Source of the DNA: an uncultured Piscirickettsiaceae bacterium
GTDB lineage: Bacteria; Pseudomonadota; Gammaproteobacteria; Methylococcales; Cycloclasticaceae
Assembly: GCA_913061075.1 (NCBI GenBank)
Contig: CAJXSK010000007.1
Location: 39,006-103,005 of the forward strand
Direction: 5' to 3'
Length of the DNA: 64,000 nt
In this document: piece by piece, positions 1 through 10,633 of the stretch
Numbering within the stretch: position 1 is the first letter of the stretch
How the letters are laid out: each line of letters opens with the position of its first letter
Notes under the pieces: model-generated
The model's database searches: none
The model's input: the letters and a program-made list of their open reading frames with translations, nothing else
What the model was told of the DNA's origin: nothing
Program-made: the position numbers and the translations under genes

Positions 1-873
1 GAAGGCATATTAATAGCGGCACACGTAGTCAGTGCCTCCAAAATTTATATTTACCTGCGCGATGAATACACTGCAATTTATGAATTGCTAACCCTAGAAA
101 TACAGGGTTTAGTTGAACGGCAGCTTATTAATAAAGGATACTTAACGTTACGGCGCGGCGCGGGTGCCTATATTTGTGGTGAAGAGTCCGCCATGATTGA
201 ATCGATTGAAGGTAAACGCGGCATCCCTAGACACCGTCCTCCGTATGTATCTGAACGCGGCTTATTTGACCGTCCAACATTAATTCAGAATGTAGAAACC
301 CTCTATTGGTTACCGAGCATATTAAAAAAAGGCGCCCAATGGTTTAAACAGCAAGGAAAAAATGGCGCTGATGGGCCTAGGTCTTTTTCATTATCTGGCA
401 GGGTTAATAACCCCGGCGTTATTGTTGCACCTGCAGGCAGTTCTGCTGAAGAACTGATACAACTTGCAGGAGGAATGATTGAAGGCCACACCTTCAAAGC
501 ATATTTGCCAGGAGGTGCGTCTGGCGGTATTCTCCCCACCTCTTTAAGTCACTTGCCCTTAGACTTTGGCAGCCTTACCGACTATGGCTGCTTCGTCGGC
601 TCTCATGCCGTCATCATACTATCTGAACAAGATAATATTAAAGATACGGCTTTCAACTTACTCAACTTTTTTAATAACGAAAGCTGTGGCCAATGCACAC
701 CTTGCAGAATTGGTTGCGAAAAAGCGAGTCAATTAATAGCTAAAGAACATTGGAATAAACCCCTGTTAAATGAATTAGCATCTGTCATGACAGATGCATC
801 CATATGCGGCCTTGGTCAAGCCGCTCCCAACCCCATCTTGTCAGCAATCAAATACTTTGAGGATGAGGTATAA
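1..873 (+). CDS. fdsB: NAD-dependent formate dehydrogenase, beta (NuoF-like) subunit, 5' truncated by window edge
   Basis: The frame is open from base 1 to a TAA at 871-873, so the N-terminus lies outside the window. The protein is NuoF-like: a glycine-rich FMN/NADH segment (RGAGAYICGEES, then GKRGIPRHRPPY), an SLBB-like stretch, and a C-terminal 4Fe-4S binding part with ESCGQCTPCRIGC and a later SICGLGQ Cys. In soluble FDHs this subunit passes electrons from the alpha subunit to NAD+ through FMN. One base separates it from the alpha subunit gene, so the two are co-transcribed. The respiratory complex I subunit NuoF is the alternative, but the downstream molybdoenzyme makes FdsB far more likely. 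Confidence 0.9.
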   Translation, partial: EGILIAAHVVSASKIYIYLRDEYTAIYELLTLEIQGLVERQLINKGYLTLRRGAGAYICGEESAMIESIEGKRGIPRHRPPYVSERGLFDRPTLIQNVETLYWLPSILKKGAQWFKQQGKNGADGPRSFSLSGRVNNPGVIVAPAGSSAEELIQLAGGMIEGHTFKAYLPGGASGGILPTSLSHLPLDFGSLTDYGCFVGSHAVIILSEQDNIKDTAFNLLNFFNNESCGQCTPCRIGCEKASQLIAKEHWNKPLLNELASVMTDASICGLGQAAPNPILSAIKYFEDEV

Positions 874-874
874 G

Positions 875-3589
875 ATGGCAACAAACGTTTCATTTAACCT
901 CAACGGTAAACAAGTCGACGCGAATCATGACGAAACAATTTGGCAGGTTGCTAAGCGTGAAAATATAGATATCCCCCATCTATGTTTCAACGATGCAAAC
1001 GGCTACCGAGCAGATGGGAATTGCAGAGTGTGTATGGTCGATATTGAAGGCGAAAGAACGCTCGCTCCATCGTGCTGCCGTTACCCAAGTAACAAAATGG
1101 TCATCAATACTGACAGCAAACGAGCTGTCAGTGCTAGAAACATGGTGATGGAACTATTAGGAACTGATTTAAATGGAAAAAGGCTAAACAACTCTAACTT
1201 CGCCAACATTGCATCGTCAATGCACAGCAAGCCTTCTCGGTTTCCCAAATCCCCTCGAACAAATTCTGACATGACACACCCTGCCATTCGCATGGAACAC
1301 AATGCATGTATTCATTGTAATCTTTGCATTAGGGCCTGTAGAGAAGTTCAAGTGAATGATGTGATTGGTCTATCGAGTCGAGGACATAATGAGTACATCA
1401 CGTTTGACTTTGATGACCCTCTGGCAGAATCTACCTGTGTTGCTTGTGGCGAATGTATACAGGCTTGCCCTACTAATGCACTTTCAAATGCAACTAACAA
1501 TAACACTGATGCCGATAAAACAACGCGATCGGTTTGCCCGTATTGTGGCGTAGGTTGCCAAGTAAACATTCATACTAAAGATAACAAAATACTCTCAGTT
1601 GATGGTGCAAAAGGGCCCGCTAATGACAGTCGACTTTGCGTTAAAGGCCGCTTTGGATTTGATTACATTACGTCTACACAAAGGTTAACAGAGCCTCTAA
1701 TCAGACTACCCAATATTATGAAAGGCATCAATATTGACCCGGCCAACCCATTAACACATTTTAGAAAAGCCTCATGGGAAGAAGCTTTAAACGTTGCAAC
1801 AAAAGGCTTCTTAGCGTGTAAAGAATCAAATGGTACGAGTAGTTTAGCTGGATTCGGCTCTGCCAAGTGTTCAAACGAAGAAGCTTATCTATTCCAAAAA
1901 TTAATTCGTACGGGTTTTGGTAATAACAACGTTGATCACTGTACCCGTCTCTGTCATGCATCGTCAGTTGCTGCACTAATGCAAACTATTGGGTCTGGTG
2001 CTGTTACCGCCCCATTCACTACCGTTAAAGATAGCGATGTCATTATCGTTATTGGTGCCAACCCGAGTGAGAACCACCCTGTTGCTGCTAGTTTCTTCAA
2101 ACAAGCGGCAAAGAATGGCTGCGAATTAATTATCATGGACCCCAGGGCGCAAGCTCTAAAAAACCATGCTTCACACATGTTGCAGTTCACCCCGGGTACA
2201 GATGTTGCCTTACTGAATGCCATCATGCACGTGATTGTTGATGAAAAACTCTACGATGAATCTTACATACAATCCCATACAACTGGTTTTGAACAACAAG
2301 CTGAACATCTTAAACAATTCTCACCCGAGCAAATGCAAAGCATCTGTGGTATCGCTGCCGATGTAATAAAAACTATCGCTAGAAAATACGCGCAAGCAAA
2401 GTCTGCCATTATTTTCTGGGGCATGGGCATTTCTCAACACACACATGGGACAGACAACGCTCGCTGCCTTATTTCTCTTGCGCTAATGTGTGGACATATT
2501 GGTAAACCTGGAAGCGGCCTACACCCCTTGCGCGGTCAAAATAACGTACAGGGAGCCTCTGATGCCGGTTTAATCCCTATGTTTTTCCCCGACTATAAGA
2601 AAACCGATGACCTTAAGGCACGCACATTTTTCGAACAGCTTTGGTCTTGTGAATTACAGTCTGAACCCGGCTTAACAGTTGTTGAAATTATAGATGCGAT
2701 TCATAATCAGACCATTAAATCGATGTACATAATGGGTGAGAACCCCGCCATGTCAGACCCAAATTTAAATCATGCCCGCGATGCGCTAGCCAAATTGGAA
2801 CACCTGGTCGTTCAAGATATTTTTCTCACAGAAACGGCTATGTTTGCTGACGTCGTCCTACCCGCTGCCGCCTGGCCCGAAAAAAATGGCACGGTCACAA
2901 ACACTAATAGACAAGTTCAAAGAGGCCGTGCAGCCGTTAAAGCACCCGGTAATGCAAAAGCTGATTGGGAGATCATTCAACGCATTGCTAATCGATTAGA
3001 ATTAAACTGGTCATATACCGATCTCAAAGACGTATACGCTGAAATGCAACTCGCGATGCCCTCCCTATCCAATATTAATTGGAACAGACTTAATAATGAA
3101 CACGCTGTCACCTACCCCTGCTCATCCCCCGACAAACCTGGGCAAGAGATCGTTTTTGCGGATGGATTCCCAACAGCTAATTCACGGGGTCAATTTGTTC
3201 CCGCTAACTTTACGCCACCCAATGATATGTTGGATGAACAATACCCATTCATATTAACCACAGGCCGTCAGCTTGAACATTGGCATACAGGCTCCATAAC
3301 CCGCCGAAGCCATGTTTTAGACACCTTAGAACCAGAAGCTTTTGTGCAACTAAACAGTAACGATGCTAAAAGGTTGGACATTAAAGCCGGTGAATTAGCT
3401 AAAATCACCAGTAGGCGTGGCACTATAAAACTTAAAGTGCGTCTTGATGATAACATTCAGCAAAATTTGGTTTTTATCCCTTTTGCTTTTGTAGAATCTG
3501 CTGCAAACATCTTAACCAGCGCTGCGCTTGACCCCGATGGAAAAATCCCTGAATTTAAATATTCAACGGTTAGTATTGAAAAAGCATAA
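875..3589 (+). CDS. fdsA: NAD-dependent formate dehydrogenase, alpha (molybdopterin) subunit
   Basis: 904 residues starting at the ATG just after the beta-subunit stop, with GGATGAGG upstream as ribosome binding site. The N-terminus is a 2Fe-2S ferredoxin domain (Cys37, 50, 53, 67). Two ferredoxin-type 4Fe-4S motifs follow (CIHCNLCIRAC near 145-155; CVACGECIQAC near 188-198), then the molybdo-bis-PGD domain with its own cluster motif (CPYCGVGC, 221-228). CTRLCHASS contains Cys360, matching the Mo/W-ligating cysteine of FDHs, with the adjacent catalytic His. A molybdopterin-dinucleotide-binding domain closes the protein. It oxidises formate to CO2 in the cytoplasm. No fdsD or fdhD follows; transcription probably stops at the hairpin overlapping the stop codon. 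Confidence 0.93.
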   Translation: MATNVSFNLNGKQVDANHDETIWQVAKRENIDIPHLCFNDANGYRADGNCRVCMVDIEGERTLAPSCCRYPSNKMVINTDSKRAVSARNMVMELLGTDLNGKRLNNSNFANIASSMHSKPSRFPKSPRTNSDMTHPAIRMEHNACIHCNLCIRACREVQVNDVIGLSSRGHNEYITFDFDDPLAESTCVACGECIQACPTNALSNATNNNTDADKTTRSVCPYCGVGCQVNIHTKDNKILSVDGAKGPANDSRLCVKGRFGFDYITSTQRLTEPLIRLPNIMKGINIDPANPLTHFRKASWEEALNVATKGFLACKESNGTSSLAGFGSAKCSNEEAYLFQKLIRTGFGNNNVDHCTRLCHASSVAALMQTIGSGAVTAPFTTVKDSDVIIVIGANPSENHPVAASFFKQAAKNGCELIIMDPRAQALKNHASHMLQFTPGTDVALLNAIMHVIVDEKLYDESYIQSHTTGFEQQAEHLKQFSPEQMQSICGIAADVIKTIARKYAQAKSAIIFWGMGISQHTHGTDNARCLISLALMCGHIGKPGSGLHPLRGQNNVQGASDAGLIPMFFPDYKKTDDLKARTFFEQLWSCELQSEPGLTVVEIIDAIHNQTIKSMYIMGENPAMSDPNLNHARDALAKLEHLVVQDIFLTETAMFADVVLPAAAWPEKNGTVTNTNRQVQRGRAAVKAPGNAKADWEIIQRIANRLELNWSYTDLKDVYAEMQLAMPSLSNINWNRLNNEHAVTYPCSSPDKPGQEIVFADGFPTANSRGQFVPANFTPPNDMLDEQYPFILTTGRQLEHWHTGSITRRSHVLDTLEPEAFVQLNSNDAKRLDIKAGELAKITSRRGTIKLKVRLDDNIQQNLVFIPFAFVESAANILTSAALDPDGKIPEFKYSTVSIEKA

Positions 3590-3620
3590 AAAAAGCCATG
3601 TGAAAATACATGGCTTTTTA
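3588..3620. terminator. Bidirectional rho-independent terminator between fdsA and mdh
   Basis: AAAAAGCCATGT and ACATGGCTTTTT form a long stem around a short A-rich loop. U-runs are available on both strands, which suits the convergent fdsA and mdh genes. Confidence 0.85.
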
Positions 3621-3677
3621 TTATCTTAAAGGTTAAGTTTTAGATTAACTTACCCTCTTAAATATTTGATTTAGCTA

Positions 3678-4655
3678 TTAAAACAAATGCTTTACGCCAT
3701 CACGTTCTTCTTTAAGTTCTGTTTCAGTCGCCGTCATTCTTTCACGGCTGAAATCATTAATTTCAAGACCTTGAACAATCGAATAATCACCATTTGTTAC
3801 GGTAACAGGAAATGAGTAGATAAGGCCTTCTGATATACCATAGCTACCATCGCTAGGAATACCCATGCTAACCCAATCGCCGTCTGCAGTTCCTTGTACC
3901 CAAGTGCGCATATGATCTAAAGCAGAACTCGCTGCTGAAGCCGCGCTTGATAGGCCACGTGCTTTAATAATAGCAGCACCACGTTGTTGTACAGCTGGAA
4001 TATATTCATCCGCATACCAACTAGCATCAATCTTGGATAAAGCGGCTTCGCCTTTTACCAAAGTATTGTGAAGATCAGGGTATTGCGTCGCTGAGTGATT
4101 ACCCCAAATTGTCATGTTAGTTACATCCGTGTTGTGAGCACCTGTTTTTTCAGCTAAAAGACTCATCGCACGATTATGATCTAAACGCGTCATGGCAGTA
4201 AAATTACGAGGATTTAAGTCCGGTGCATTATTCATAGCAATTAATGCGTTAGTGTTTGCAGGGTTACCCACTACTAATACGCGCACATCACGTTTAGCCA
4301 CTTTATTTAACGCTTTTCCTTGTACAGAGAAGATCGCTGCATTCGCTTCCAACAAGTCTTTACGCTCCATACCTGGGCCACGAGGGCGGGCACCAACTAA
4401 AAACGCAAAATCAATATCTTTAAATGCAACTTCTGCATCATCAGTTATTTCAATGTTTTGAACTAAAGGAAACGCACAATCATTTAGCTCCATGACAACA
4501 CCTTCAAGCGCGCCTAATGCAGGCGTAATCTCAAGCAAGTGCATGCAAACTGGTTGATCAGGGCCTAAAAAGTCGCCTGAAGCAATACGGAATAATAATG
4601 AATACGAAATTTGACCAGCGGCGCCAGTAACTGCAACATGAACAGGTGCTTTCAT
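3678..4655 (-). CDS. mdh: Malate dehydrogenase
   Basis: 325 residues, the length of the cytosolic-type bacterial MDH. The N-terminal Rossmann motif is [12 protein letters not shown]. Substrate-binding arginines lie in [14 protein letters not shown] and TRLDHNRA, and the catalytic His is in [11 protein letters not shown]. It interconverts malate and oxaloacetate with NAD(H) in the TCA cycle. It is convergent with fdsA and lies downstream of the DUF2818 gene on the same strand, across a gap of about 80 bases. Confidence 0.95.
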   Translation of the reverse strand: MKAPVHVAVTGAAGQISYSLLFRIASGDFLGPDQPVCMHLLEITPALGALEGVVMELNDCAFPLVQNIEITDDAEVAFKDIDFAFLVGARPRGPGMERKDLLEANAAIFSVQGKALNKVAKRDVRVLVVGNPANTNALIAMNNAPDLNPRNFTAMTRLDHNRAMSLLAEKTGAHNTDVTNMTIWGNHSATQYPDLHNTLVKGEAALSKIDASWYADEYIPAVQQRGAAIIKARGLSSAASAASSALDHMRTWVQGTADGDWVSMGIPSDGSYGISEGLIYSFPVTVTNGDYSIVQGLEINDFSRERMTATETELKEERDGVKHLF

Positions 4656-4738
4656 TTTGAATGAGTCTCCTAAATTTAAAAATAAATTATAGCCTAAAAG
4701 GCTATCTTTTGGTGATTACAAAATACTACTTTGTTGAT

Positions 4739-5053
4739 TTAGCGGCGATTCTTTAAAACCTTTTTCAAATCATAACAATAGATAAAACCAGGTAAAGCGA
4801 AAACTATAAATAAACAAATAGTGACCACATAAAACTCCCAGTCTTGTTCAGATACAATCCCCATTAGTTTACGTTCTAATGCAAACCCACCAGCTAAAAC
4901 CACTAAGTAAAATGATGCCCACTCCAGCCAACGTATCCAGCCAGATTTTTTGTGTAACTTTATAATGAAAAAAAGCTTGTCATTGAGCCATGGTAAGTTT
5001 GCTAGAAACAATGCCATTAACAAAGCGATAAACATCACGAATTGATTAATCAT
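4739..5053 (-). CDS. DUF2818-type small membrane protein
   Basis: 104 residues with three or four hydrophobic segments (about 3-19, 43-60 and 75-95) and a basic C-terminus. It resembles the DUF2818 family, which in many proteobacteria lies directly after nuoN at the end of the complex I operon. Function is unknown. Here it follows tRNA-Leu directly and no nuo genes are present, although the usual order in many relatives is tpiA-secG-tRNA-Leu-nuoA...nuoN-DUF2818. Family assignment is from memory of the sequence pattern. Confidence 0.7.
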   Translation of the reverse strand: MINQFVMFIALLMALFLANLPWLNDKLFFIIKLHKKSGWIRWLEWASFYLVVLAGGFALERKLMGIVSEQDWEFYVVTICLFIVFALPGFIYCYDLKKVLKNRR

Positions 5054-5081
5054 TTACGAAAATTTACTCATTTAGATAACG

Positions 5082-5168
5082 TGGTGCCGAGAGCGGGACT
5101 TGAACCCGCACGTCCATAAGGACACTACCCCCTCAAGATAGCGTGTCTACCAATTCCACCACCTCGGC
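5082..5168 (-). tRNA. tRNA-Leu (anticodon GAG)
   Basis: The reverse complement starts GCCGAGGTGGTGGAATTGGT, has anticodon loop CTTGAGG (anticodon GAG), a long variable arm and a GTTCAAGTCC T-arm, and ends in an encoded CCA. It is 87 nt and closely matches enterobacterial tRNA-Leu(GAG). It lies six bases downstream of secG, the classic secG-leuU arrangement. Confidence 0.95.
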
Positions 5169-5174
5169 AAAAAG

Positions 5175-5558
5175 TTATTCGGGGATAGAAACGCCTGTTT
5201 GTTCTTTTACAGCGTCAGTCCCCGGGGCTGTAATCCCTTTAATCAAATCTTCTGGAGATTCAGTCACAGTTTGTTGTACAGGGTTATTCGAAATACTATC
5301 AATAAGATCGTCAGGTTCGCTTCTATTGGCACCTAAGTAGGCTAGCGATAAACTTGTTATGAAAAATAATGTGGCAAGAATACCGGTTGACCTAGTTAAA
5401 AAAGAACCTGATCCTTTTGATCCAAATACAGTACCAGAAGCGCCACTACCAAAAGCTGCACCCGCGTCTGCACCTTTACCGTGCTGAATCAATATCAACC
5501 CTACCATTAAAGCAGCTATTAAAACGTGAACCGCTAATACAATTGCAAAAATACTCAT
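5175..5558 (-). CDS. secG: Preprotein translocase subunit SecG
   Basis: 127 residues. Two transmembrane helices (about 1-22 and 55-75) flank the Gly/Ala/Ser-rich conserved loop (GADAGAAFGSGASGTVFG), followed by a polar tail. SecG associates with SecYE and assists protein export across the inner membrane. It follows tpiA on the same strand and precedes tRNA-Leu, so the tRNA is probably processed from the same transcript. Confidence 0.93.
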   Translation of the reverse strand: MSIFAIVLAVHVLIAALMVGLILIQHGKGADAGAAFGSGASGTVFGSKGSGSFLTRSTGILATLFFITSLSLAYLGANRSEPDDLIDSISNNPVQQTVTESPEDLIKGITAPGTDAVKEQTGVSIPE

Positions 5559-5567
5559 TTTTCTGTC

Positions 5568-6317
5568 CTATTTAGCATGACGACAAATTGTCAAAAAAGC
5601 CTCAGCATTAAGAGAAGCTCCACCAATTAATCCGCCGTCTATGTCTTGTTGATTTAAAAGTGTCTGTGCATTACCAGCGTTCACACTTCCACCGTATAAA
5701 ATTCTTGTTGTTTGCGCCTTTTCAGGCACCTTCGTCGCCAGCAAATTACGAATATAAGCATGAACAACTTGTGCTTCTTCTGGTGTGGCAGATAAACCGG
5801 TACCAATAGCCCATACAGGCTCATATGCCAACACTATGTTATTAAAATCTATACTTTTATCAGATAATAGTTCTTTGAGTTGGCGCTCAATAACCTCAAA
5901 CGTTTTATTATCTTGTCGCTCTTTTTCAGTTTCTCCAATACAAAAAACTGGGGTTAACCCTTCTTTTTGAGAAACTTTCACCTTTAACACCAATTGCTCA
6001 TCAGTCTCATTAAAGTACTGACGCCTTTCTGAATGCCCAATTAACACCCATTTGCATTTAAGATCAGACAGCATCTCTGCCGATATTTCACCGGTATAAG
6101 CCCCTGGTGGATATTCTGAGACGGTTTGAGCCCCTATGCTGATCTTCGAGCCTTGAACATTCAAATTCGCAACATTTAGGTACACAAAAGGAACACATAT
6201 ACCGATTTCGCACGACATTTTATCATCAATGCCCGCTCCAATCGACTGAATTAACTCACTTGCCAAAGCAATTGAGCCATTCATTTTCCAATTTCCTAAT
6301 ACAAGAGGCTGACGCAT
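5568..6317 (-). CDS. tpiA: Triosephosphate isomerase
   Basis: 249 residues from the second of two tandem ATGs (spacing to a weak GGGA ribosome binding site favours it; upstream in-frame residues look non-native). Catalytic residues are visible: Lys in GNWKMN, His in IGHSERR, Glu in YEPVWAIGTG, and the phosphate loop GGSVNAGN. It interconverts dihydroxyacetone phosphate and glyceraldehyde 3-phosphate. It lies in the conserved glmM-tpiA-secG order. Confidence 0.95.
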   Translation of the reverse strand: MRQPLVLGNWKMNGSIALASELIQSIGAGIDDKMSCEIGICVPFVYLNVANLNVQGSKISIGAQTVSEYPPGAYTGEISAEMLSDLKCKWVLIGHSERRQYFNETDEQLVLKVKVSQKEGLTPVFCIGETEKERQDNKTFEVIERQLKELLSDKSIDFNNIVLAYEPVWAIGTGLSATPEEAQVVHAYIRNLLATKVPEKAQTTRILYGGSVNAGNAQTLLNQQDIDGGLIGGASLNAEAFLTICRHAK

Positions 6318-6409
6318 CATTGTTTCCCGAATAAAACGGAGAAGGTTAGCGACTATTGCCCGATAATGCAATATTCATTTGACATTGATTATTACATTTA
6401 ACGTTGATG

Positions 6410-7750
6410 TTACGACGCTAAGATACGCTCCACAGAAGCGCTAAGTGTTTTCGCGACTGAATTAACGAGTAACGCATCCTTACCTTCAACCATAACACGC
6501 ACAAGAGGCTCTGTACCTGATGGCCTTAATAGCACTCTACCTGAACCGTTTAATTCGTTTTCAGCTTTTGTTACTTCCGCTTTAATTTCATCATTTATAA
6601 CGAATTTTTCTGAACCTTGTAAACGTACATTAATCATCGTTTGAGGGTATTTTTGTATATCCTGTTTCAATTCATGCAGTGATTTGTTTTCTCTACTCAT
6701 GGTTTCCATGACTTGCAGTGCAGAAATAATACCGTCACCCGTGGTTGTTCTATCTGCACAAATAATATGCCCAGACCCTTCCCCACCTAGAACAGCCTTA
6801 GTCTCATTCATCATGGCGATGACATGACGGTCCCCTACATCTGCTCGTTTTAGCTCAACACCTAACTTATTAAGTGCATGTTCTACACCCAGGTTTGTCA
6901 TTGTCGTACCGACAACAATTTTCCCTAAATAACCTTTGTCTTTACGTGTTTTAGCTAGAATATAAATAAGCTCATCACCATCTAAAACATCCCCCGTATG
7001 ATCAACCATAATCAAACGGTCACCATCTCCATCCAGCGCAACACCCATATCAGCTTTATTGCTTAACACGGCTTTTTGTAAGGCTTCTGGCTGTGTAGCA
7101 CCCACACCATCATTGATATTTAAACCATCTGGACTAACGCCCATCTTAATTACTGTTGCACCAAGCTCTTCGAATACATGAGGTGCAATGTGATACGTTG
7201 AACCGTGCGCACAATCTACTACCACCCGGATACCTTCCAGACCTAATAACGGTGGGATTGTACTTTTACAAAACTCTATATAGCGTCCGGCTGCATCTTC
7301 AACCCGCGTTGCTTTACCTAATTTTTCTGATGGAACGACAACCAGAGCTTCATCAATTTTACGTTCAATAGCCAATTCTATTTCATCCGGTAATTTCTTA
7401 CCTTCGCCCGAAAAGAACTTTATTCCGTTATCGTAATGAGGGTTATGTGACGCGCTAATGACGATACCCGCATGGGCACGTAATGTACGCGTTAAATAAG
7501 CAATACCCGGTGTTGGCATAGGTCCTAATAAGTGAACATCAGCGCCTGCAGCCACAAGCCCTGCTTCTAGTGCCGATTCGAACATATAACCTGAAATTCG
7601 AGTGTCCTTTCCAATCACTATTTTACAATCACCGTGAGCTTGGAACACCTTCCCTGTTGCCCAACCTAGCTTTAGCATGAACTCTGGCGTGATCGCGCCT
7701 TTACCTACTTCACCCCGTATTCCATCTGTACCGAAATATTTCTTTTGCAT
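6410..7750 (-). CDS. glmM: Phosphoglucosamine mutase
   Basis: 446 residues, family-typical length. The phosphoserine loop is [12 protein letters not shown] (Ser101), the Mg-binding loop is DGDGDR, and the C-terminal phosphate-binding loop is [12 protein letters not shown]. It converts glucosamine 6-phosphate to glucosamine 1-phosphate for peptidoglycan and LPS synthesis. It is preceded by folP with a 15-base gap, the conserved ftsH-folP-glmM order. Confidence 0.96.
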   Translation of the reverse strand: MQKKYFGTDGIRGEVGKGAITPEFMLKLGWATGKVFQAHGDCKIVIGKDTRISGYMFESALEAGLVAAGADVHLLGPMPTPGIAYLTRTLRAHAGIVISASHNPHYDNGIKFFSGEGKKLPDEIELAIERKIDEALVVVPSEKLGKATRVEDAAGRYIEFCKSTIPPLLGLEGIRVVVDCAHGSTYHIAPHVFEELGATVIKMGVSPDGLNINDGVGATQPEALQKAVLSNKADMGVALDGDGDRLIMVDHTGDVLDGDELIYILAKTRKDKGYLGKIVVGTTMTNLGVEHALNKLGVELKRADVGDRHVIAMMNETKAVLGGEGSGHIICADRTTTGDGIISALQVMETMSRENKSLHELKQDIQKYPQTMINVRLQGSEKFVINDEIKAEVTKAENELNGSGRVLLRPSGTEPLVRVMVEGKDALLVNSVAKTLSASVERILAS

Positions 7751-7765
7751 AGACCTTTTGATTTT

Positions 7766-8596
7766 TTAAGTTTGAATATGATGCTGAACCGCACTGACAA
7801 CGCTAAGTGCATCCTTCGTTTCTACAACATCATGAACTCTAAGTATAGTTGCTCCATTCATAGCTGCAACTACAGCAGCAGATATACTTGCAATTAAACG
7901 CTCATCAACCTTTTTATTTAAGAGAAGCCCAAACATCGACTTTCTAGATAAACCAGCCAAAATCGGGCACCCAAAGTGTTTGAATATTGACAAATTCGCA
8001 AGCAAGGTTAGGTTATGTTGTAACGATTTACCAAAACCAAAACCCGGGTCCAATATCAGTGTTGATTTTGAGATACCTGCTCGCTCACACACCTTAATTC
8101 TTTCGCTAAAGAACGTGTCTATCTCGTTAAGTATATCGCTATATTTAGGGTTTTCCTGCATCGCCTGAGGTGTTTTCTGCATATGCATTAAGCAAACAGG
8201 GACATTTAAAGTAGCAGCCATTTCAACAGCGCCTTCTTGCCTTAAGGCGAACACATCATTAATAAGCGCTGCGCCTGCACTCACGGCTTCTTGCATAACA
8301 CGTGGCTTGCTGGTGTCTATCGAGATAATAACATCCGATACAGAGCGCAAACGTTCAATTACTGGAACAACACGCTGTAACTCTTCTTCTAACGAAACCT
8401 TAACTGCACCTGGGCGAGTAGACTCACCGCCAACATCGATGATTGAAGCGCCTGCCTCAACCATTTTTAATGCGTTGCTTATTGATTTATCAACAGAATT
8501 GTTTTGCCCACCATCAGAAAAAGAGTCTGGTGTAATGTTAAGAACCCCCATAATATGGGGGTTCTTTAGGTTTAGTTCTATACCAGAAAAATTCAT
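7766..8596 (-). CDS. folP: Dihydropteroate synthase
   Basis: 276 residues forming a TIM barrel. It shows both signature stretches: GVLNITPDSFSDGG (about 17-30) and IDVGGESTRPGA (about 54-65), plus LDPGFGFGKS for pterin binding. It condenses p-aminobenzoate with dihydropterin pyrophosphate in folate synthesis and is the sulfonamide target. It starts five bases after the ftsH stop, so it is co-transcribed. Confidence 0.95.
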   Translation of the reverse strand: MNFSGIELNLKNPHIMGVLNITPDSFSDGGQNNSVDKSISNALKMVEAGASIIDVGGESTRPGAVKVSLEEELQRVVPVIERLRSVSDVIISIDTSKPRVMQEAVSAGAALINDVFALRQEGAVEMAATLNVPVCLMHMQKTPQAMQENPKYSDILNEIDTFFSERIKVCERAGISKSTLILDPGFGFGKSLQHNLTLLANLSIFKHFGCPILAGLSRKSMFGLLLNKKVDERLIASISAAVVAAMNGATILRVHDVVETKDALSVVSAVQHHIQT

Positions 8597-8601
8597 CGAA
8601 T

Positions 8602-10545
8602 TTATGGTTGTTCTGCTGGATCCCCTACTGCAGGTGAGTCAGGTTTAGCTGGTTTATCAGACTCTGGTTTGGCCGCTACAGTACCAGAACCAGATTCGTC
8701 GCTATCATCTTCCCAGTCTTTAGGTGGGCTAACAGCTGTTCTTGCCATCAATTGATCCAGTTGATCACTATCAAGCGTCTCATATTTCATCAACGCTTCA
8801 CTCATTGAATGCAAAATATCAATATTTTCTTTTAACAGTTTTTCTGCACGGTCATAATTACGGTCAATAAAGACACGTACTTCGCTGTTTATCAGCTGTA
8901 CAGTTTCATCAGAAAACATTTTGCTTTGACCACCTGAATGACCCATTGCATTTTCATCTTCACCGTAATTTAAGGCACCCAACTTTTCTGAAAAGCCCCA
9001 TTGCGTGACCATGTTTCTAGCCATCGCGGATGCTCGTTCAATGTCATTAGAAGCACCAGTTGTTACTGCTTCTTCACCAAAAATTATCTCTTCCGCTAAT
9101 CGGCCACCATATAAACTAGACAACTGACTTTCCAATTTTTGTTTACTAATACTAATGGCGTCGCGTTCTGGCAAGAACATCGTTACGCCTAATGCACGGC
9201 CACGAGGAATAATAGTTACTTTATACACAGGATCATGCTCAGGCACTAAACGGCCCACAATTGCGTGTCCAGATTCGTGATAAGCGGTACATTTCTTCTC
9301 TTCTTCGCTCATCACCATCGAACGACGTTCAGCACCCATCAAGACTTTGTCTTTAGCGTTTTCCATGTCGTTCATATCAACCGTTTTCTTATTCGCTCTC
9401 GCTGCAAACAAGGCTGCCTCGTTCACAAGGTTAGCCAAATCAGCACCTGAGAACCCAGGTGTACCACGCGCGATTGTATTCGGCTTAACACTATCGTGTG
9501 CAGGCACTTTCTTAAGGTGGACTTTTAAAATTTGCTCACGACCCCTGATGTCAGGCAATGGCACAACCACTTGGCGATCAAAACGACCTGGGCGAAGCAA
9601 CGCAGGGTCCAATACATCCGGTCTATTTGTTGCCGCAATAACGATAACGCCTTCGTTACCTGAGAACCCATCCATTTCAACCAATAATTGGTTTAATGTT
9701 TGCTCACGTTCATCGTTACCGCCACCCATACCAATACCACGAGCACGACCAACGGCATCAATTTCATCAATGAAGATAATGCATGGTGCACTTTTTTTCG
9801 CTTGTTCGAACATGTCTCTTACACGAGATGCGCCCACACCGACAAACATTTCAACAAAGTCAGAACCAGAAATACTAAAGAAAGGAACTTTAGCTTCGCC
9901 AGCAATAGCTTTAGCCAGTAATGTTTTACCGGTACCAGGAGAACCTGACATCAACACGCCGCGAGGTATCATGCCGCCTAGTTTTTGGAATTTACTTGGA
10001 TCTCTTAAAAACTCAACAATTTCAACAACCTCTTCTTTAGCCTCTTGAACACCAGCCACATCGTCGAATGTTACTTTAATTTCATCTTCGTTCAATAATT
10101 TAGCTTTGCTTTTACCGAACGACATAGCACCTCGCCCGCCAGCACCGCCAGCGCCACCTTGCATTTGGCGCATAAAGAAAATCCAAACACCTATCAATAA
10201 CAGCATTGGGAACCATGAGATGAAGATGGACATTAATGTTGATTGTTCTTCAGGTGGTTTCGCAATAATTTCAACGCCATTTTTCAATAAGTCGTCGACC
10301 AAATGCATATCACCCGGGCTACGTGATGTAAAACGTTCACCAGAAGTTGTTTCACCAATAATATTATGTTCTCTATCAATAGCCACTTTGCTAACTTGGC
10401 CTGCGTTAACAGAGTTAATGAATTGAGAGTAACTGAGTACATTTTTAGATTGTTGTTTTGCACCGCCGCCAAAGTTATTAAACACAGACATTAGTACGCC
10501 GGCGATAACCACCCACATTATTATATTTTTAACCATCTCGTTCAA
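8602..10545 (-). CDS. ftsH: ATP-dependent zinc metalloprotease FtsH
   Basis: 647 residues. Two N-terminal membrane helices (about 5-22 and 103-123) flank a periplasmic loop. The AAA+ module follows, with Walker A GSPGTGKT (Ser where most FtsH have Pro) and Walker B IIFIDEID, then the metalloprotease HESGHAIVG. The C-terminal 30 residues are low-complexity Ser/Lys/Pro. FtsH degrades membrane proteins and regulators such as sigma-32 and LpxC. It heads the ftsH-folP-glmM set, 88 bases downstream of rlmE. Confidence 0.96.
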   Translation of the reverse strand: MNEMVKNIIMWVVIAGVLMSVFNNFGGGAKQQSKNVLSYSQFINSVNAGQVSKVAIDREHNIIGETTSGERFTSRSPGDMHLVDDLLKNGVEIIAKPPEEQSTLMSIFISWFPMLLLIGVWIFFMRQMQGGAGGAGGRGAMSFGKSKAKLLNEDEIKVTFDDVAGVQEAKEEVVEIVEFLRDPSKFQKLGGMIPRGVLMSGSPGTGKTLLAKAIAGEAKVPFFSISGSDFVEMFVGVGASRVRDMFEQAKKSAPCIIFIDEIDAVGRARGIGMGGGNDEREQTLNQLLVEMDGFSGNEGVIVIAATNRPDVLDPALLRPGRFDRQVVVPLPDIRGREQILKVHLKKVPAHDSVKPNTIARGTPGFSGADLANLVNEAALFAARANKKTVDMNDMENAKDKVLMGAERRSMVMSEEEKKCTAYHESGHAIVGRLVPEHDPVYKVTIIPRGRALGVTMFLPERDAISISKQKLESQLSSLYGGRLAEEIIFGEEAVTTGASNDIERASAMARNMVTQWGFSEKLGALNYGEDENAMGHSGGQSKMFSDETVQLINSEVRVFIDRNYDRAEKLLKENIDILHSMSEALMKYETLDSDQLDQLMARTAVSPPKDWEDDSDESGSGTVAAKPESDKPAKPDSPAVGDPAEQP

Positions 10546-10633
10546 AACAATACTCCTCAGTTATATTTGAATGTTATTCAACACTATGACTCTATTTGAC
10601 ACAATTCGTTCATTACTACTTGGGGACAGGTTA

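Noticed and set aside
9347..10048. 233-codon frame antisense to ftsH
   Set aside because: It mirrors the highly conserved AAA+ domain of FtsH; no independent features.
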